A stretch of DNA of 64,000 bases, taken from positions 248,001 through 312,000 of the forward strand of contig NZ_WJOK01000001.1 in the NCBI RefSeq assembly GCF_009649785.1, written 5' to 3'. The notes under the pieces were generated by a model. It saw nothing but the letters and a program-made list of their open reading frames with translations, searched no databases and had not been told where the DNA came from. This DNA comes from Agrobacterium tumefaciens. GTDB lineage: Bacteria; Pseudomonadota; Alphaproteobacteria; Rhizobiales; Rhizobiaceae. Below are positions 50,314 through 59,206 of the stretch, one piece after another. Position 1 is the first letter of the stretch; each line of letters opens with the position of its first letter. The position numbers were made by a program, and so were the translations under genes.

Positions 50314-52388
50314 GGCGAAAAAAGGCGATCATCGTCGGCATCGTGTCGGCCGCTCTGTTTGTAGGCGGTGCGGCCTTCGGTCTCGATGCGCTGGACAAGG
50401 CCTATCCGCCACCGCTGGAGGCTGCGCAGCAGCGGTCCTTCGAGGTGCTGGATAGAGACGGGCGGTTGCTGCGCGCATTTGCGACACCTGATGGCCGCTG
50501 GAGGCTGAAAACCAGCGCTGCAGAAGTCGATCCGCAGTTCCTGCGCATGCTGATCGCTTACGAGGACCAGCGTTTTTACGACCATCACGGCATTGACCCT
50601 TGGGCGCTGCTGCGCTCCGCCTGGCAATTGGCAAGCAACGGCCGGATCGTCTCCGGCGCCTCGACGCTTTCCATGCAGGTGGCGCGGCTGATCGAACCGC
50701 GCACCGACCGGTCGTTTTCGGCGAAATTTCTGCAGGGATTGCGAGCGCTCCAGATCGAAAGACGGCTCGACAAGGCGGAAATCCTCGATCTTTATCTGAA
50801 TATCGCGCCTTATGGCGGCAATCTTGAGGGTGTTCGTGCCGCAAGCCTCGCCTGGTTTGGCAAGGAGCCCGCCCGGCTCGACACGGCGGAGGCGGCTCTT
50901 CTGGTGGCGCTGCCGCAATTGCCGGAGAAACGCCGACCGGACCGCTTTCCGGATGCGGCAAGGCAGGCGCGGGAGAGGGTTTTGCAGCGCCTTGCCGTAG
51001 AACGCGTGGTGGGTGAAGGGGAAGCAGAGCGGGCGACCCTTGCAGCCGTTCCCGCCAACCGGCGTGATCTGCCGGCCTATGCACCGCATATGGCGGCTGC
51101 CGCACGCGTGAAGTTTGCCAATGCCACCGAGGCGCACTCGACGCTCAGATTGCCGATCCAGCGGGAACTGGAAGCCGTTGCCCGCCATGCAGCGGAAAAA
51201 CTGACAGAAAAGGTCTCCGTCGCCATCGTCATGGCCGACGCGCAGACCGGTGATATTCTGGCTGAAGTTGGTTCCGCTGATTATCTCGATACTGCAAGGC
51301 GCGGTTTCGTGGAGATGAGCCGCGCCGTGCGCTCGCCGGGCTCCACCCTCAAGCCGTTCATCTATGGCCTTGCCTTTGAAAATGGTCTCATCGGGCAGGA
51401 AACCATCATCGAGGATCGCCCGGCGGATTTTTCCGGTTACCGCCCGCGAAATTTCGATATGCATTATCAGGGTGATGTCAGCATCAGGCAGGCACTGCAA
51501 CTGTCGCTCAATGTGCCCGCCGTAAAGCTTCTGGATGCTGTCAGCCCGTCTGCGCTGATGGTGCGTTTTCGCCGCGCGGGCGTGAAGCTCGTGCTTCCCA
51601 CCACCGAGCCTCCTGGGCTTGCCATTGCGCTGGGAGGTGCTGGTATTTCGCTGGTTGATCTGGTGCAGCTTTATGCGGGCCTTGCCGGCGGCGGCGACTC
51701 TGTGCGGCTGGGGGACGGTGTGCGCTCCGCGCCGCAACCGCTTGCCGGAGATCGGCTGTTTGCCGACGCTGCGATCTGGAACGTCTCCGACATCCTGTCC
51801 GGTGTGCTGCCGCCACTCGGCATGAAGCAGCGCGGCATCGCCTACAAGACCGGCACCAGCTACGGTTACCGTGATGCCTGGTCGGTAGGTTATGACGGGC
51901 GGCATGTCATCGGCGTGTGGGTCGGTCGTGCCGATAACGGCGCCGTCCCGGGCATTGCCGGTTATGCGACGGCAGCCCCGATCCTCTTCGAGGCTTTCGA
52001 GAAATCCGGCGTAGCGATCACGCCAATGCCTGCTGCACCCTCTGGCGTCGCGCGGGTGGCCGTGAGCGACCTTCCCGCCAACCAGCGGCGTTTCACATTG
52101 ACCGCAAGCGGCCTGCTTTCGGCCTCAAGGCGCGAAAGCGCGCCGCGCATCGTCTATCCACCGGAAGGGGCTAGGGTGGAGCTCTCTAGCCAGTCAGGCA
52201 TTTCGCCGCTAGTGCTGAAGCTGCAAGGCGGCCGCGCGCCCTTCCGCTGGCTCGCCAACGGCAGGCCGCTCCCGGATTCTTCGCTCCGCCGCAACAGCGA
52301 ATGGCGACCGGAAGGGCAGGGGTTTTCAACGCTGACCGTGATCGACGCCGATGGCCGCGCTTCGAGCGTGCGCGTTTTCATCGAGTGA
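50310..52388 (+). CDS. pbpC: Penicillin-binding protein 1C
   Basis: 692 residues, ATG overlapping the A2M stop (ATGA). Membrane helix 6-25. Glycosyltransferase GT51 motif EDQRFYDHHG at about 85-94. Transpeptidase: SxxK Ser345 (PGSTLKP), SxN (SLN), KTG at Lys513 (YKTGTS). C-terminal BiPBP_C domain (about 600-692). Makes or repairs peptidoglycan; with A2M it is thought to defend and repair the wall after outside attack. Confidence 0.95.
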   Translation: MRRKKAIIVGIVSAALFVGGAAFGLDALDKAYPPPLEAAQQRSFEVLDRDGRLLRAFATPDGRWRLKTSAAEVDPQFLRMLIAYEDQRFYDHHGIDPWALLRSAWQLASNGRIVSGASTLSMQVARLIEPRTDRSFSAKFLQGLRALQIERRLDKAEILDLYLNIAPYGGNLEGVRAASLAWFGKEPARLDTAEAALLVALPQLPEKRRPDRFPDAARQARERVLQRLAVERVVGEGEAERATLAAVPANRRDLPAYAPHMAAAARVKFANATEAHSTLRLPIQRELEAVARHAAEKLTEKVSVAIVMADAQTGDILAEVGSADYLDTARRGFVEMSRAVRSPGSTLKPFIYGLAFENGLIGQETIIEDRPADFSGYRPRNFDMHYQGDVSIRQALQLSLNVPAVKLLDAVSPSALMVRFRRAGVKLVLPTTEPPGLAIALGGAGISLVDLVQLYAGLAGGGDSVRLGDGVRSAPQPLAGDRLFADAAIWNVSDILSGVLPPLGMKQRGIAYKTGTSYGYRDAWSVGYDGRHVIGVWVGRADNGAVPGIAGYATAAPILFEAFEKSGVAITPMPAAPSGVARVAVSDLPANQRRFTLTASGLLSASRRESAPRIVYPPEGARVELSSQSGISPLVLKLQGGRAPFRWLANGRPLPDSSLRRNSEWRPEGQGFSTLTVIDADGRASSVRVFIE

Positions 52389-52503
52389 GTTTTTTACGGC
52401 TTGCGCACCACGCGGCTGAACGCCGCGTCGCAGGCAGCTTCTTGCCCGCGTCATAGAAGTTCATTTGCAGAGACCTGATGCAACGTGGAAGGAGGAACGG
52501 CGA

Positions 52504-52800
52504 TCACGCAACGTCGAGTGAATGACGATCGATACGCTCCTGAAGTGCGACCACAACCGCATGCAGGAATTCTCTGCATCGAGGGTCGACGGTCTTCGCC
52601 AGTGTCATTTCCAGCCGGCTGCGGATCTTGTCCATGAACCCAACATGATCGAAGCTGTCGGCGGCGATATTTACCTCGACTTCTTCCATATAGTGCAACA
52701 GGTGCGGTTCCAGTGCGAGATTTGGGTCCATCCGGTATCGGGTGGCCATCTGCTCTGCAAGCGTTCCCATCTGTACGTATGGGCCATATTCGTTGATCAT
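52504..52800 (-). CDS. Hypothetical protein, 98 aa
   Basis: ATG 52800 has an excellent ribosome binding site (AAGGAGACAGA). A soluble helical protein: YVQMGTLAEQMATRYRMDPNLALEPHLLHYMEEVEVNIAADSFDHVGFMDKIRSRLEM. Conserved-looking but no family recognised. Faces pbpC convergently; the gap has a GCGGC/GCCGC-type hairpin (52410-52428). Confidence 0.75.
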   Translation of the reverse strand: MINEYGPYVQMGTLAEQMATRYRMDPNLALEPHLLHYMEEVEVNIAADSFDHVGFMDKIRSRLEMTLAKTVDPRCREFLHAVVVALQERIDRHSLDVA

Positions 52801-53076
52801 TCTGTCTCCTTCATCGGGTGTGAGCATCTTAGATAGGTGCTGTTTGTGGATGCACGATATGTGTTTGCGATCAAACGCGCAAAAGACCGGAGCTAATTGG
52901 TAAAACGAACGTGACCAATCGATGCTTCGCCGTTCGAACATGCCGGTGTGCACGCTGAGCGAAACGGGACAGCTATTATGTTTGTCTAGGACTAGAGCCG
53001 CATGGCCAGCAGTGAAGCGGGTCACGACATTCCGCTCTTTTTTATATTATTGTTTTAAACTGAATTTACAGGAAAA

Positions 53077-53389
53077 TGGTGTCCACGAGAGGATTCGAAC
53101 CTCCGACCCCAGGATTCATACCACTTCGGCTTTAGCCGCCGCCCATCTCCATTGGATAGGACGTTCGTGGTCTGGACTGTCCCTTCACCATGAGCCTTTC
53201 GGCTTTTAGGTGCTGCCCATCCAGTCTCTACACCTTCACCGGATTTCTCCAGAGCTTGGCTCGGGATTGGCATGCTGGAAGACCAGCGAAGCTTTCCCCG
53301 ACTTTGAGCAGATCGATTGCGTCGTTTCCGGGCGCAACCCCCAATTTGTCTTAGGAATCCTGTGCTCTATCCTGCTGAGCTACGTGGAC
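53077..53389 (-). tRNA. tRNA-Arg (CCU) interrupted by a group I intron
   Basis: 5' exon 53389-53353 (37 bases: acceptor GTCCACG, D arm, anticodon stem to CCT). 3' exon 53116-53077 (AATCCTGG..., T arm GGAGGTTCGAATCCTCT, CGTGGACACCA, encoded CCA). Joined exons give a normal tRNA with loop TTCCTAA, anticodon CCU. The 236-base intron sits directly after the anticodon. Without splicing the gene would be non-functional. Confidence 0.95.
53117..53352 (-). ncRNA. Self-splicing group I intron in tRNA-Arg
   Basis: 236 bases. The exon base before it is T (anticodon CCT) and the last intron base is G, as required for group I splicing. Conserved core stretches are visible on the minus strand: GACTGGATGGGCAGCACC, then CCTAA, and near the 3' end GGGACAGTCC followed by AGACCACGAAC. 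No open reading frame inside. The same host gene carries the group I intron described in Agrobacterium tumefaciens (Reinhold-Hurek and Shub). Confidence 0.93.
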
Positions 53390-53482
53390 ACTGAATTGCT
53401 CTTTAACCTGCCGTAGCCGGCGGATCAACCGCGTTCTTTATCGCGGTTGACCTGTTCCTCTGCTTTCTTTGCGTCCCGGTAG

Positions 53483-54646
53483 TCAGTTCGTCAGGCGTTG
53501 CTCGGCAAGTTTCACCCAATAGGAAATGCCGTAGGCGATGGCGTCGTCGTTGAAATCGTATCCAGGGTTGTGAAGGCCGGCCGAATCGCCGTTGCCGATG
53601 AAGATGAAGGCACCCGGCCTTTCCTTCAACATGAAGGAAAAATCCTCGCCCGCCATGGAAGGGTCGACATCGGGGTCGACGTTGTTTTCACCAGCCACAT
53701 CGCGGGCGACGTGGATGGCGTGGTCGGTCTCGTCCGCATGGTTGAAGGTCACCGGGCAATAACGTTCATAGACGACCTCGGCTTCCGCTCCATTGGCAAG
53801 CGCTATGCCTTCCGCCATCTGCTTGATGCGATCCTGCGCGAGATCGCGCACCGTCTCGTCCAGACTACGCACCGTGCCGGCAATCAGCGCGTCGTTGGGA
53901 ATGATGTTGTGGCTGGAGCCGGCGTGAAAGCGGGTGACGGACACGACCACGGATCGGATCGGATCGGCATTGCGCGAGGCGATCATCTGCAGATTGCCGA
54001 CGATCTGTGCGCCGATCGTGATCGGGTCGATCGTGCGGTGCGGCTGGGCCGCATGGCCGCCACGACCTTTGACAGTGATCGAGAACTTGTCCGGTGCCGC
54101 CATGATACCGCCCTTGCGGATGGCGAACGAGCCGAGCGGAATACCCGGCATATTGTGCATGCCGTAGACCTCATCGATGCCGAACCGCTCCATCAGGCCG
54201 TCCTCGACCATGGCGAGCGCACCCGCACCGCCTTCTTCGGCGGGCTGGAAGATGACCGCGATGGACCCGGCGAAATTGCGGGTTTCCGCGAGATATTTGG
54301 CGGCGCCAAGCAGCATGGCGGTGTGGCCGTCGTGGCCGCAGGCATGCATGGCGCCTGCGGTTTTGGAAGCCCAGGGTTTGCCGGTTTCCTCAAGGATGGG
54401 AAGAGCATCCATATCCGCCCGAAAGCCGATGGTGCGATTGCCTGGAATATTGCCTCTGATGATGCCGACCACGCCCGTGCGGCCAAGACCGGTCACGATT
54501 TCGTCAACGCCGAAAGATTTCAGCTTGTCCGCAACGAAAGCTGCGGTGTTGTCGACATCATACAAAATCTCGGGATTTTCATGCAGGTGACGCCGCCATT
54601 CGCTGACTTCCTGCTGAAGTTCGGCGGCTCTGTTCAAAATCGGCAT
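53483..54646 (-). CDS. M20 peptidase/amidohydrolase (hippurate hydrolase-like)
   Basis: 387 residues. Metal-binding motifs: RADMDALPI (76-84), HACGHDGHT (101-109) and PAEEGG (135-140), then HxxxP-type dimerisation domain (about 185-300) with GGHAAQPH. Typical of N-acyl-amino-acid or hippurate amidohydrolases. Cytoplasmic, no signal peptide. Substrate not decided by sequence. Confidence 0.92.
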   Translation of the reverse strand: MPILNRAAELQQEVSEWRRHLHENPEILYDVDNTAAFVADKLKSFGVDEIVTGLGRTGVVGIIRGNIPGNRTIGFRADMDALPILEETGKPWASKTAGAMHACGHDGHTAMLLGAAKYLAETRNFAGSIAVIFQPAEEGGAGALAMVEDGLMERFGIDEVYGMHNMPGIPLGSFAIRKGGIMAAPDKFSITVKGRGGHAAQPHRTIDPITIGAQIVGNLQMIASRNADPIRSVVVSVTRFHAGSSHNIIPNDALIAGTVRSLDETVRDLAQDRIKQMAEGIALANGAEAEVVYERYCPVTFNHADETDHAIHVARDVAGENNVDPDVDPSMAGEDFSFMLKERPGAFIFIGNGDSAGLHNPGYDFNDDAIAYGISYWVKLAEQRLTN

Positions 54647-54810
54647 TCGTTCATTCCTGGGTTCATCGGTGCGGCATGGCGTAAAAGCCTATCCTCCGCG
54701 GTGGATAGTGCGCCGCATAATTGACGTAATCAATGTACTTTGCCATTGCTAGGACATATATGGTGAATATTGCCATTCCCTGACTGAAGACGGGAATTCG
54801 AGGATAAGCC

Positions 54811-55929
54811 TTGCCACAGAATCTTAAATCGCCAAACGCCGCCCGACGGCTCTCCGCAGCCATTGCCGTCATGACCGCCGGCCTTGTTGCCGCTGCACCC
54901 GTGGCGAATGCCAATCCAAAAATGGTGGTCGATGTCAAAACCGGCAAGGTGATTTCCCACCAGGAAGCGTTCCGCAAGTGGTATCCGGCCTCGCTGACCA
55001 AGCTGATGACCGCCTATATCGCCTTTTCGCAGATGAAGGCCGGCAAGCTCAGCCCGCAGACGGAAGTGGTGATGAGCAAGAAGGCCGCCGACCAGCCGGC
55101 CTCGAAAATGTATTTCAAGCCCGGCCAGAAGCTGACGATGGACAGCGCGCTGAAGCTGCTGCTCATCAAATCCGCCAATGATATCGCTGTGGCGATTGCC
55201 GAAACCATCGGCGGCACCAGCGATAATTTCGTGGCGCAGATGAATGCGCAGGCGCAGCGGCTGGGCATGAGCTCCACCCGTTACATCAACGCCAACGGCC
55301 TGCCCGGCAAGGGCCAATATACGACGGCGCGTGACCTTGCGCTTCTGGCGTTGATCATCAAGCGGGAATTCCCGGAATATGCCCATTATTTCTCGCTGGA
55401 AGGTGTCACCACCGGCAAGAAGGACTACGCCAACTTCAATATGCTCGTTGGCCGCTTTGATGGCGCAGATGGCATGAAGACCGGCTTCATCTGCGCATCC
55501 GGTTTCAACCAGGTGTCCTCCGCCGTGCGCAACGGCCGTTCGGTCATAACTGTGGTGCTGGGGGCAGATAGCCTTGCCGGGCGAACCGACCAGTCCGCTG
55601 ATCTGCTGCAGATGGGACTGACGGCGCCCTCGGGCCAAGGCGTTTCACTCGCCTCGCTGGCACCCTATGGCGATACCGCCGAGGTAAACGACGTCAGTGC
55701 CGAAATCTGCAATCCGAAGGCGGCCAAGGTGCGCAGCGAAAGCCGCGACGAGACCGGCCGCATGGTCATCCATTCGCCCTACGTTACGGAAATGACCCGT
55801 CCGCCGGAATATTCTTTCGCGGGTCTCATTCCCGGCAGTGAGACGGTGGCGGTCAACACCGCCAAGGGTGCGAGCGCCAAGGGACAAGTGGCCAACGTGC
55901 CGATTCCGATCCCGCGTCCGACATTCTGA
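54811..55929 (+). CDS. D-alanyl-D-alanine carboxypeptidase (DacA-like)
   Basis: 372 residues from TTG 54811 (AGGATAAGCC upstream); no suitable ATG. Signal peptide about 1-35 (AVMTAGLVAAAPVANA). Active-site motifs SLTK (YPASLTKLM), SAN (LIKSANDIA) and KTG (GMKTGFI). It trims the last D-Ala from peptidoglycan. The C-terminus (about 290-372) lacks an amphipathic anchor typical of PBP5. Confidence 0.93.
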   Translation: MPQNLKSPNAARRLSAAIAVMTAGLVAAAPVANANPKMVVDVKTGKVISHQEAFRKWYPASLTKLMTAYIAFSQMKAGKLSPQTEVVMSKKAADQPASKMYFKPGQKLTMDSALKLLLIKSANDIAVAIAETIGGTSDNFVAQMNAQAQRLGMSSTRYINANGLPGKGQYTTARDLALLALIIKREFPEYAHYFSLEGVTTGKKDYANFNMLVGRFDGADGMKTGFICASGFNQVSSAVRNGRSVITVVLGADSLAGRTDQSADLLQMGLTAPSGQGVSLASLAPYGDTAEVNDVSAEICNPKAAKVRSESRDETGRMVIHSPYVTEMTRPPEYSFAGLIPGSETVAVNTAKGASAKGQVANVPIPIPRPTF

Positions 55930-56011
55930 TTTCGCCTAACCGCACTCTTTATGGATGAGGGCGCGCGCGAAGCCTGAACGCTGCGCGGAATCTGTATTCG
56001 CAGCTTCGGTT

Positions 56012-56026
56012 TGTTATGATATTACA
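56012..56026. promoter_or_regulatory. Zur-like operator
   Basis: TGTTATGATATTACA is a near-perfect palindrome and differs at two positions from the Zur-type TGTTATAATATAACA pattern of alphaproteobacteria. A TATGAT -10-like box (56015-56020) lies inside it. It is 112 bases upstream of the COG0523 gene, so zinc-repressed expression is predicted. Confidence 0.6.
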
Positions 56027-56137
56027 GTGTCGCTCGTGGCCTTCAGGCCCCGGGCGATTTTTTGTGATTATTGCGCGGTTCCGGATCTAATATCGGCCAA
56101 CGATCTGCCGGAGCGGCCATCAAAATACAGGCAAGAC

Positions 56138-57277
56138 ATGTCTCGCGATCGCATACCGGTTTCAATCATCACCGGATTTCTCGGCGCCGGAAAATCGACG
56201 CTGCTCAACCGGCTTCTCAAAGACCCCGATATGAGCGACGCCGCGATCATCATCAATGAATTCGGCGATGTCAGCATCGACCATATGCTGGTTGAAAGTG
56301 CAGGCGAGGGCATCATCGAACTGGCGGAAGGCTGCCTTTGCTGCACCGTTCGCGGCGAGCTGGTGGATACTCTAGCGGAACTGATGGACGGCATCCAGAC
56401 CGGCAAGCTGAAGCCGGTGAAGCGTGTCGTGATCGAAACCACTGGTCTTGCTGATCCCGCTCCCGTCATGCAGTCTGTCATGGGCAACCCGGTGATTGCG
56501 CAGAATTTCGTTCTGAACGGCATCATTACGGTTGTGGATGCCGTGAACGGCCTGTCCACACTCGATAATCACGAGGAAGCGGTGAAGCAGGCGGCGGTGG
56601 CCGATCGGCTGGTGATGACGAAGCGCGCGCTTGCCGATGCTTCCACAATTTCCACGCTGTCGGCCCGCCTTCAGGCGCTAAACCCGCGCGCGACGATCGA
56701 GGATGGTGACCGGGCCGACTGGAGTGCTGCCGCACTGCTGGATAACGGTCTTTACGATCCCGGCAGCAAAAATGCCGATGTCGGCCGCTGGCTGGGGGAA
56801 GAGGCGGAACACGATCACCACGACCACGACCACGATCATGACCACCACCATCATGGCGACCACGATGGCCACCATCACCACCACGATGTGAACCGGCACG
56901 ACGCGTCGATCCGTTCCTTCTCGATCATTCACGACCAGCCGATAGCCCCGATGGCAATCGACATGTTCGTGGACTTGCTGCGTTCGGCGCATGGGGAAAA
57001 GTTGTTGCGGATGAAGGCCGTCGTCAAGCTGTCGGACAATCCGGACCGACCCCTTGTGCTGCACGGGGTACAGAACATTTTCCACACACCCGAGCGCCTC
57101 GCGGCATGGCCGGACCCGTCTGACCAGCGCACGCGCATGGTGCTGATTACCAAGGATTTGCCGGAGGCGTTCGTGCAGGACCTGTTTGCTGCTTTCACCG
57201 GCACGCCGGGCATCGACCGTCCGGACAGGCAGGCGATGACGGACAATCCGCTGGCGGTTTCGGGGTTGAGGTTTTAG
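56138..57277 (+). CDS. COG0523/CobW GTPase, zinc type
   Basis: 379 residues from ATG 56138; the longer reading upstream covers the promoter. P-loop GFLGAGKST (13-21), the metal-binding GCLCC motif (ELAEGCLCCTV, near 66-72), and a His/Asp-rich linker at about 226-255 (HDHDHDHDHHHHGDHDGHH) before the CobW C-terminal domain. This class delivers zinc to target proteins or replaces metal uptake under zinc starvation; the upstream Zur-like site agrees. Confidence 0.92.
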   Translation: MSRDRIPVSIITGFLGAGKSTLLNRLLKDPDMSDAAIIINEFGDVSIDHMLVESAGEGIIELAEGCLCCTVRGELVDTLAELMDGIQTGKLKPVKRVVIETTGLADPAPVMQSVMGNPVIAQNFVLNGIITVVDAVNGLSTLDNHEEAVKQAAVADRLVMTKRALADASTISTLSARLQALNPRATIEDGDRADWSAAALLDNGLYDPGSKNADVGRWLGEEAEHDHHDHDHDHDHHHHGDHDGHHHHHDVNRHDASIRSFSIIHDQPIAPMAIDMFVDLLRSAHGEKLLRMKAVVKLSDNPDRPLVLHGVQNIFHTPERLAAWPDPSDQRTRMVLITKDLPEAFVQDLFAAFTGTPGIDRPDRQAMTDNPLAVSGLRF

Positions 57278-57384
57278 GTCGCAAAACGGTGGTTGAAACC
57301 CGCGGGCGGGGCACCCCTTTACCTTGTCGAGTATCTCACCCTCAAGGGGGAGATCGAGTGGAGTATTCTCGGCAGCGAGGGTAA

Positions 57385-57621
57385 TTACGCTCCCTTCACG
57401 ATCCTGAATCGGTGTCCTTTGGTCAACGTCGTAGTTTCAACCAGGCTATGCCCATCCTGGTTGCACATATGGGCAATATCGATAACCGCCAGCGGGTCGG
57501 TCGTCTCTACAACAAGAACATCGCCCGCCTGCAGGCCAGCGAGTTTTTTACGGCTTCTTAAAACCGGAAGGGGGCATTTAAGCCCCCTCAAGTCGAAAAC
57601 TATGTCAGCCGTGTCGGTCAT
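57385..57621 (-). CDS. tusA: TusA/SirA-family sulfur carrier
   Basis: 78 residues with the catalytic CPxP motif (GLKCPLPVLRSRKKL) and the small beta-alpha fold. Likely sulfur relay for tRNA thiolation or molybdenum cofactor. Its ATG overlaps the stop of the L,D-transpeptidase gene (ATGA). Confidence 0.92.
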   Translation of the reverse strand: MTDTADIVFDLRGLKCPLPVLRSRKKLAGLQAGDVLVVETTDPLAVIDIAHMCNQDGHSLVETTTLTKGHRFRIVKGA

Positions 57622-58916
57622 TCCTTGGCCCAGAACTTCCAGAACGGCTTCTTTTCCGGTGCTTCCGCTGGCGGTGCTGCGGAAAAAGCGAGCGGGTTCA
57701 TGGCCGGTACAGGGACCTGGGCGGCAGTTCCGTTCTGACCAGGCCCCGAAGCCGCAGGCGTAGCAGCGGCAACCATTGTCGGGGCCGCCGGGGCAGGGTT
57801 CGATTGCGGAGCTGCGGGCTGGGTTGCCGAAGGATGCGGGGTCCGCAGAGAAGACGCGGTTGCGGTGGTCGCCGGCGAAGACGAGGTCACCTGCTGCGCC
57901 TTCTTCTCCATCAGCGCGGCATATTCCGTTTCCTTCATCAGCTTGCCGGCCTTCAGCGCCGAGCCGGTCGGAGCATAAGCGGGTTCGCGGCCCTTGCGCT
58001 TTTCGGCAACCAGCGCTTTGCGCTCCGCCTCGCTCGGGTCGTACCAGGCCATGCCGTCATATTTCTTCATCGCCTTTTCATAGGCGAGATCATAGGTCTT
58101 TTCGTAGCTCGAAAGCGCGCTCACCAGTGCCGGCGGCGTGCTCATGGCCGGGCATTGCGCAGATGCGTTGAACGTGCCGCCTTCGGTCTGCTGGTTGAAG
58201 ACATATTTCTTCTCGCAGACATTCACTTCCGGCGGGCGTTTCGTGACTTCGAAATTGTCGTAACCGACCTTCAGCATCTTCCAGAAATCGAGATGCTCGC
58301 TCTGGCGGTGGCGGGCCATGTTTTCCGCGGTCATGCGGAAGGGAAAGGCCTGCAGCTGAACGGTCTTCTGGCCACCCTTGAAGGCGTCGCGGGCGAAACC
58401 GTAGATTTCAAGGATCTGCGCGTCCGTCATCGAATAGCAGCCGGATGACGAGCAGGCGCCATGGATCATCAGGTTGGTGCCGTTGCGGCCGTTGGCGGCA
58501 TCGTAGCGGTTCGGAAAGCCGGTGTTGATGGCAAGGTAATATTTAGAGTTGGGATTGAGGTGCGCGGGCGTCAGGTTGTAGAAACCTTCCGGCGCCTGCC
58601 GGTCGCCCTCTTTCACCTTGGGGCCGAGTTTGCCGGACCAGGCGCAAATCTGGTATTCGGCAATCTTGTCGAAGCGGTTGTCGCGCTTGGCCTTCCAGAT
58701 TTCCAACGCGCCTTCTTCCTTGAAGATGCGGATCATGATCGGCGAGGTGCGATCCATGTTCTTCTTGTCGATCTCGGCAAGAATGGACGGAGAAAGCGGG
58801 TAATCAACCTTGTTTTTAACGTGGGAGACGTCGCGTTCGACGGTTTCGAGCGTATCGTTGCAGCCGCTGAGAATGAGCGCGGTGCAGGCAAGAAGTGCAA
58901 AATGTGTCAAACGCAT
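57618..58916 (-). CDS. Lipoprotein L,D-transpeptidase-like protein (YafK-type)
   Basis: 432 residues from ATG 58916. Lipoprotein signal MRLTHFALLACTALILSGC. The YkuD/YafK domain (about 35-200) carries LMIHGACSSSGCYSM with catalytic His and Cys. The C-terminal third is low-complexity Ala/Pro/Ser/Thr and ends FWKFWAKE. It likely cross-links or trims peptidoglycan in the periplasm. Co-transcribed with tusA, an unrelated function. Confidence 0.9.
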   Translation of the reverse strand: MRLTHFALLACTALILSGCNDTLETVERDVSHVKNKVDYPLSPSILAEIDKKNMDRTSPIMIRIFKEEGALEIWKAKRDNRFDKIAEYQICAWSGKLGPKVKEGDRQAPEGFYNLTPAHLNPNSKYYLAINTGFPNRYDAANGRNGTNLMIHGACSSSGCYSMTDAQILEIYGFARDAFKGGQKTVQLQAFPFRMTAENMARHRQSEHLDFWKMLKVGYDNFEVTKRPPEVNVCEKKYVFNQQTEGGTFNASAQCPAMSTPPALVSALSSYEKTYDLAYEKAMKKYDGMAWYDPSEAERKALVAEKRKGREPAYAPTGSALKAGKLMKETEYAALMEKKAQQVTSSSPATTATASSLRTPHPSATQPAAPQSNPAPAAPTMVAAATPAASGPGQNGTAAQVPVPAMNPLAFSAAPPAEAPEKKPFWKFWAKE

Positions 58917-59206
58917 GATCTGATCCGAAAGACGATGGCACGGGCGACGGAGTTCTACACCGTCCCGCGTGTATTTTAAATACGGTATTAACCGTTTACA
59001 TCTTCTTAACTCAAATCGGACCCGCCCCTGCGGCCGCCGATACATCTGTTGATGTGACCGGACTATGGCCGAGTTGGGGCGAGATTCAAGGAAAATAAGG
59101 CTGGAGCTAGATTGTTTTGGCTTCTTTTTGATCCACCAAAAAATCTAACTGCCTCTTTTTGCGCATTTCCGCACGTAAACCGCTGCGCACTTTTACTGGA
59201 AACGCT

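Noticed and set aside
52410-52428. Hairpin after pbpC as a terminator
   Set aside because: 7-bp stem without a U-run in either direction; mentioned only as context.
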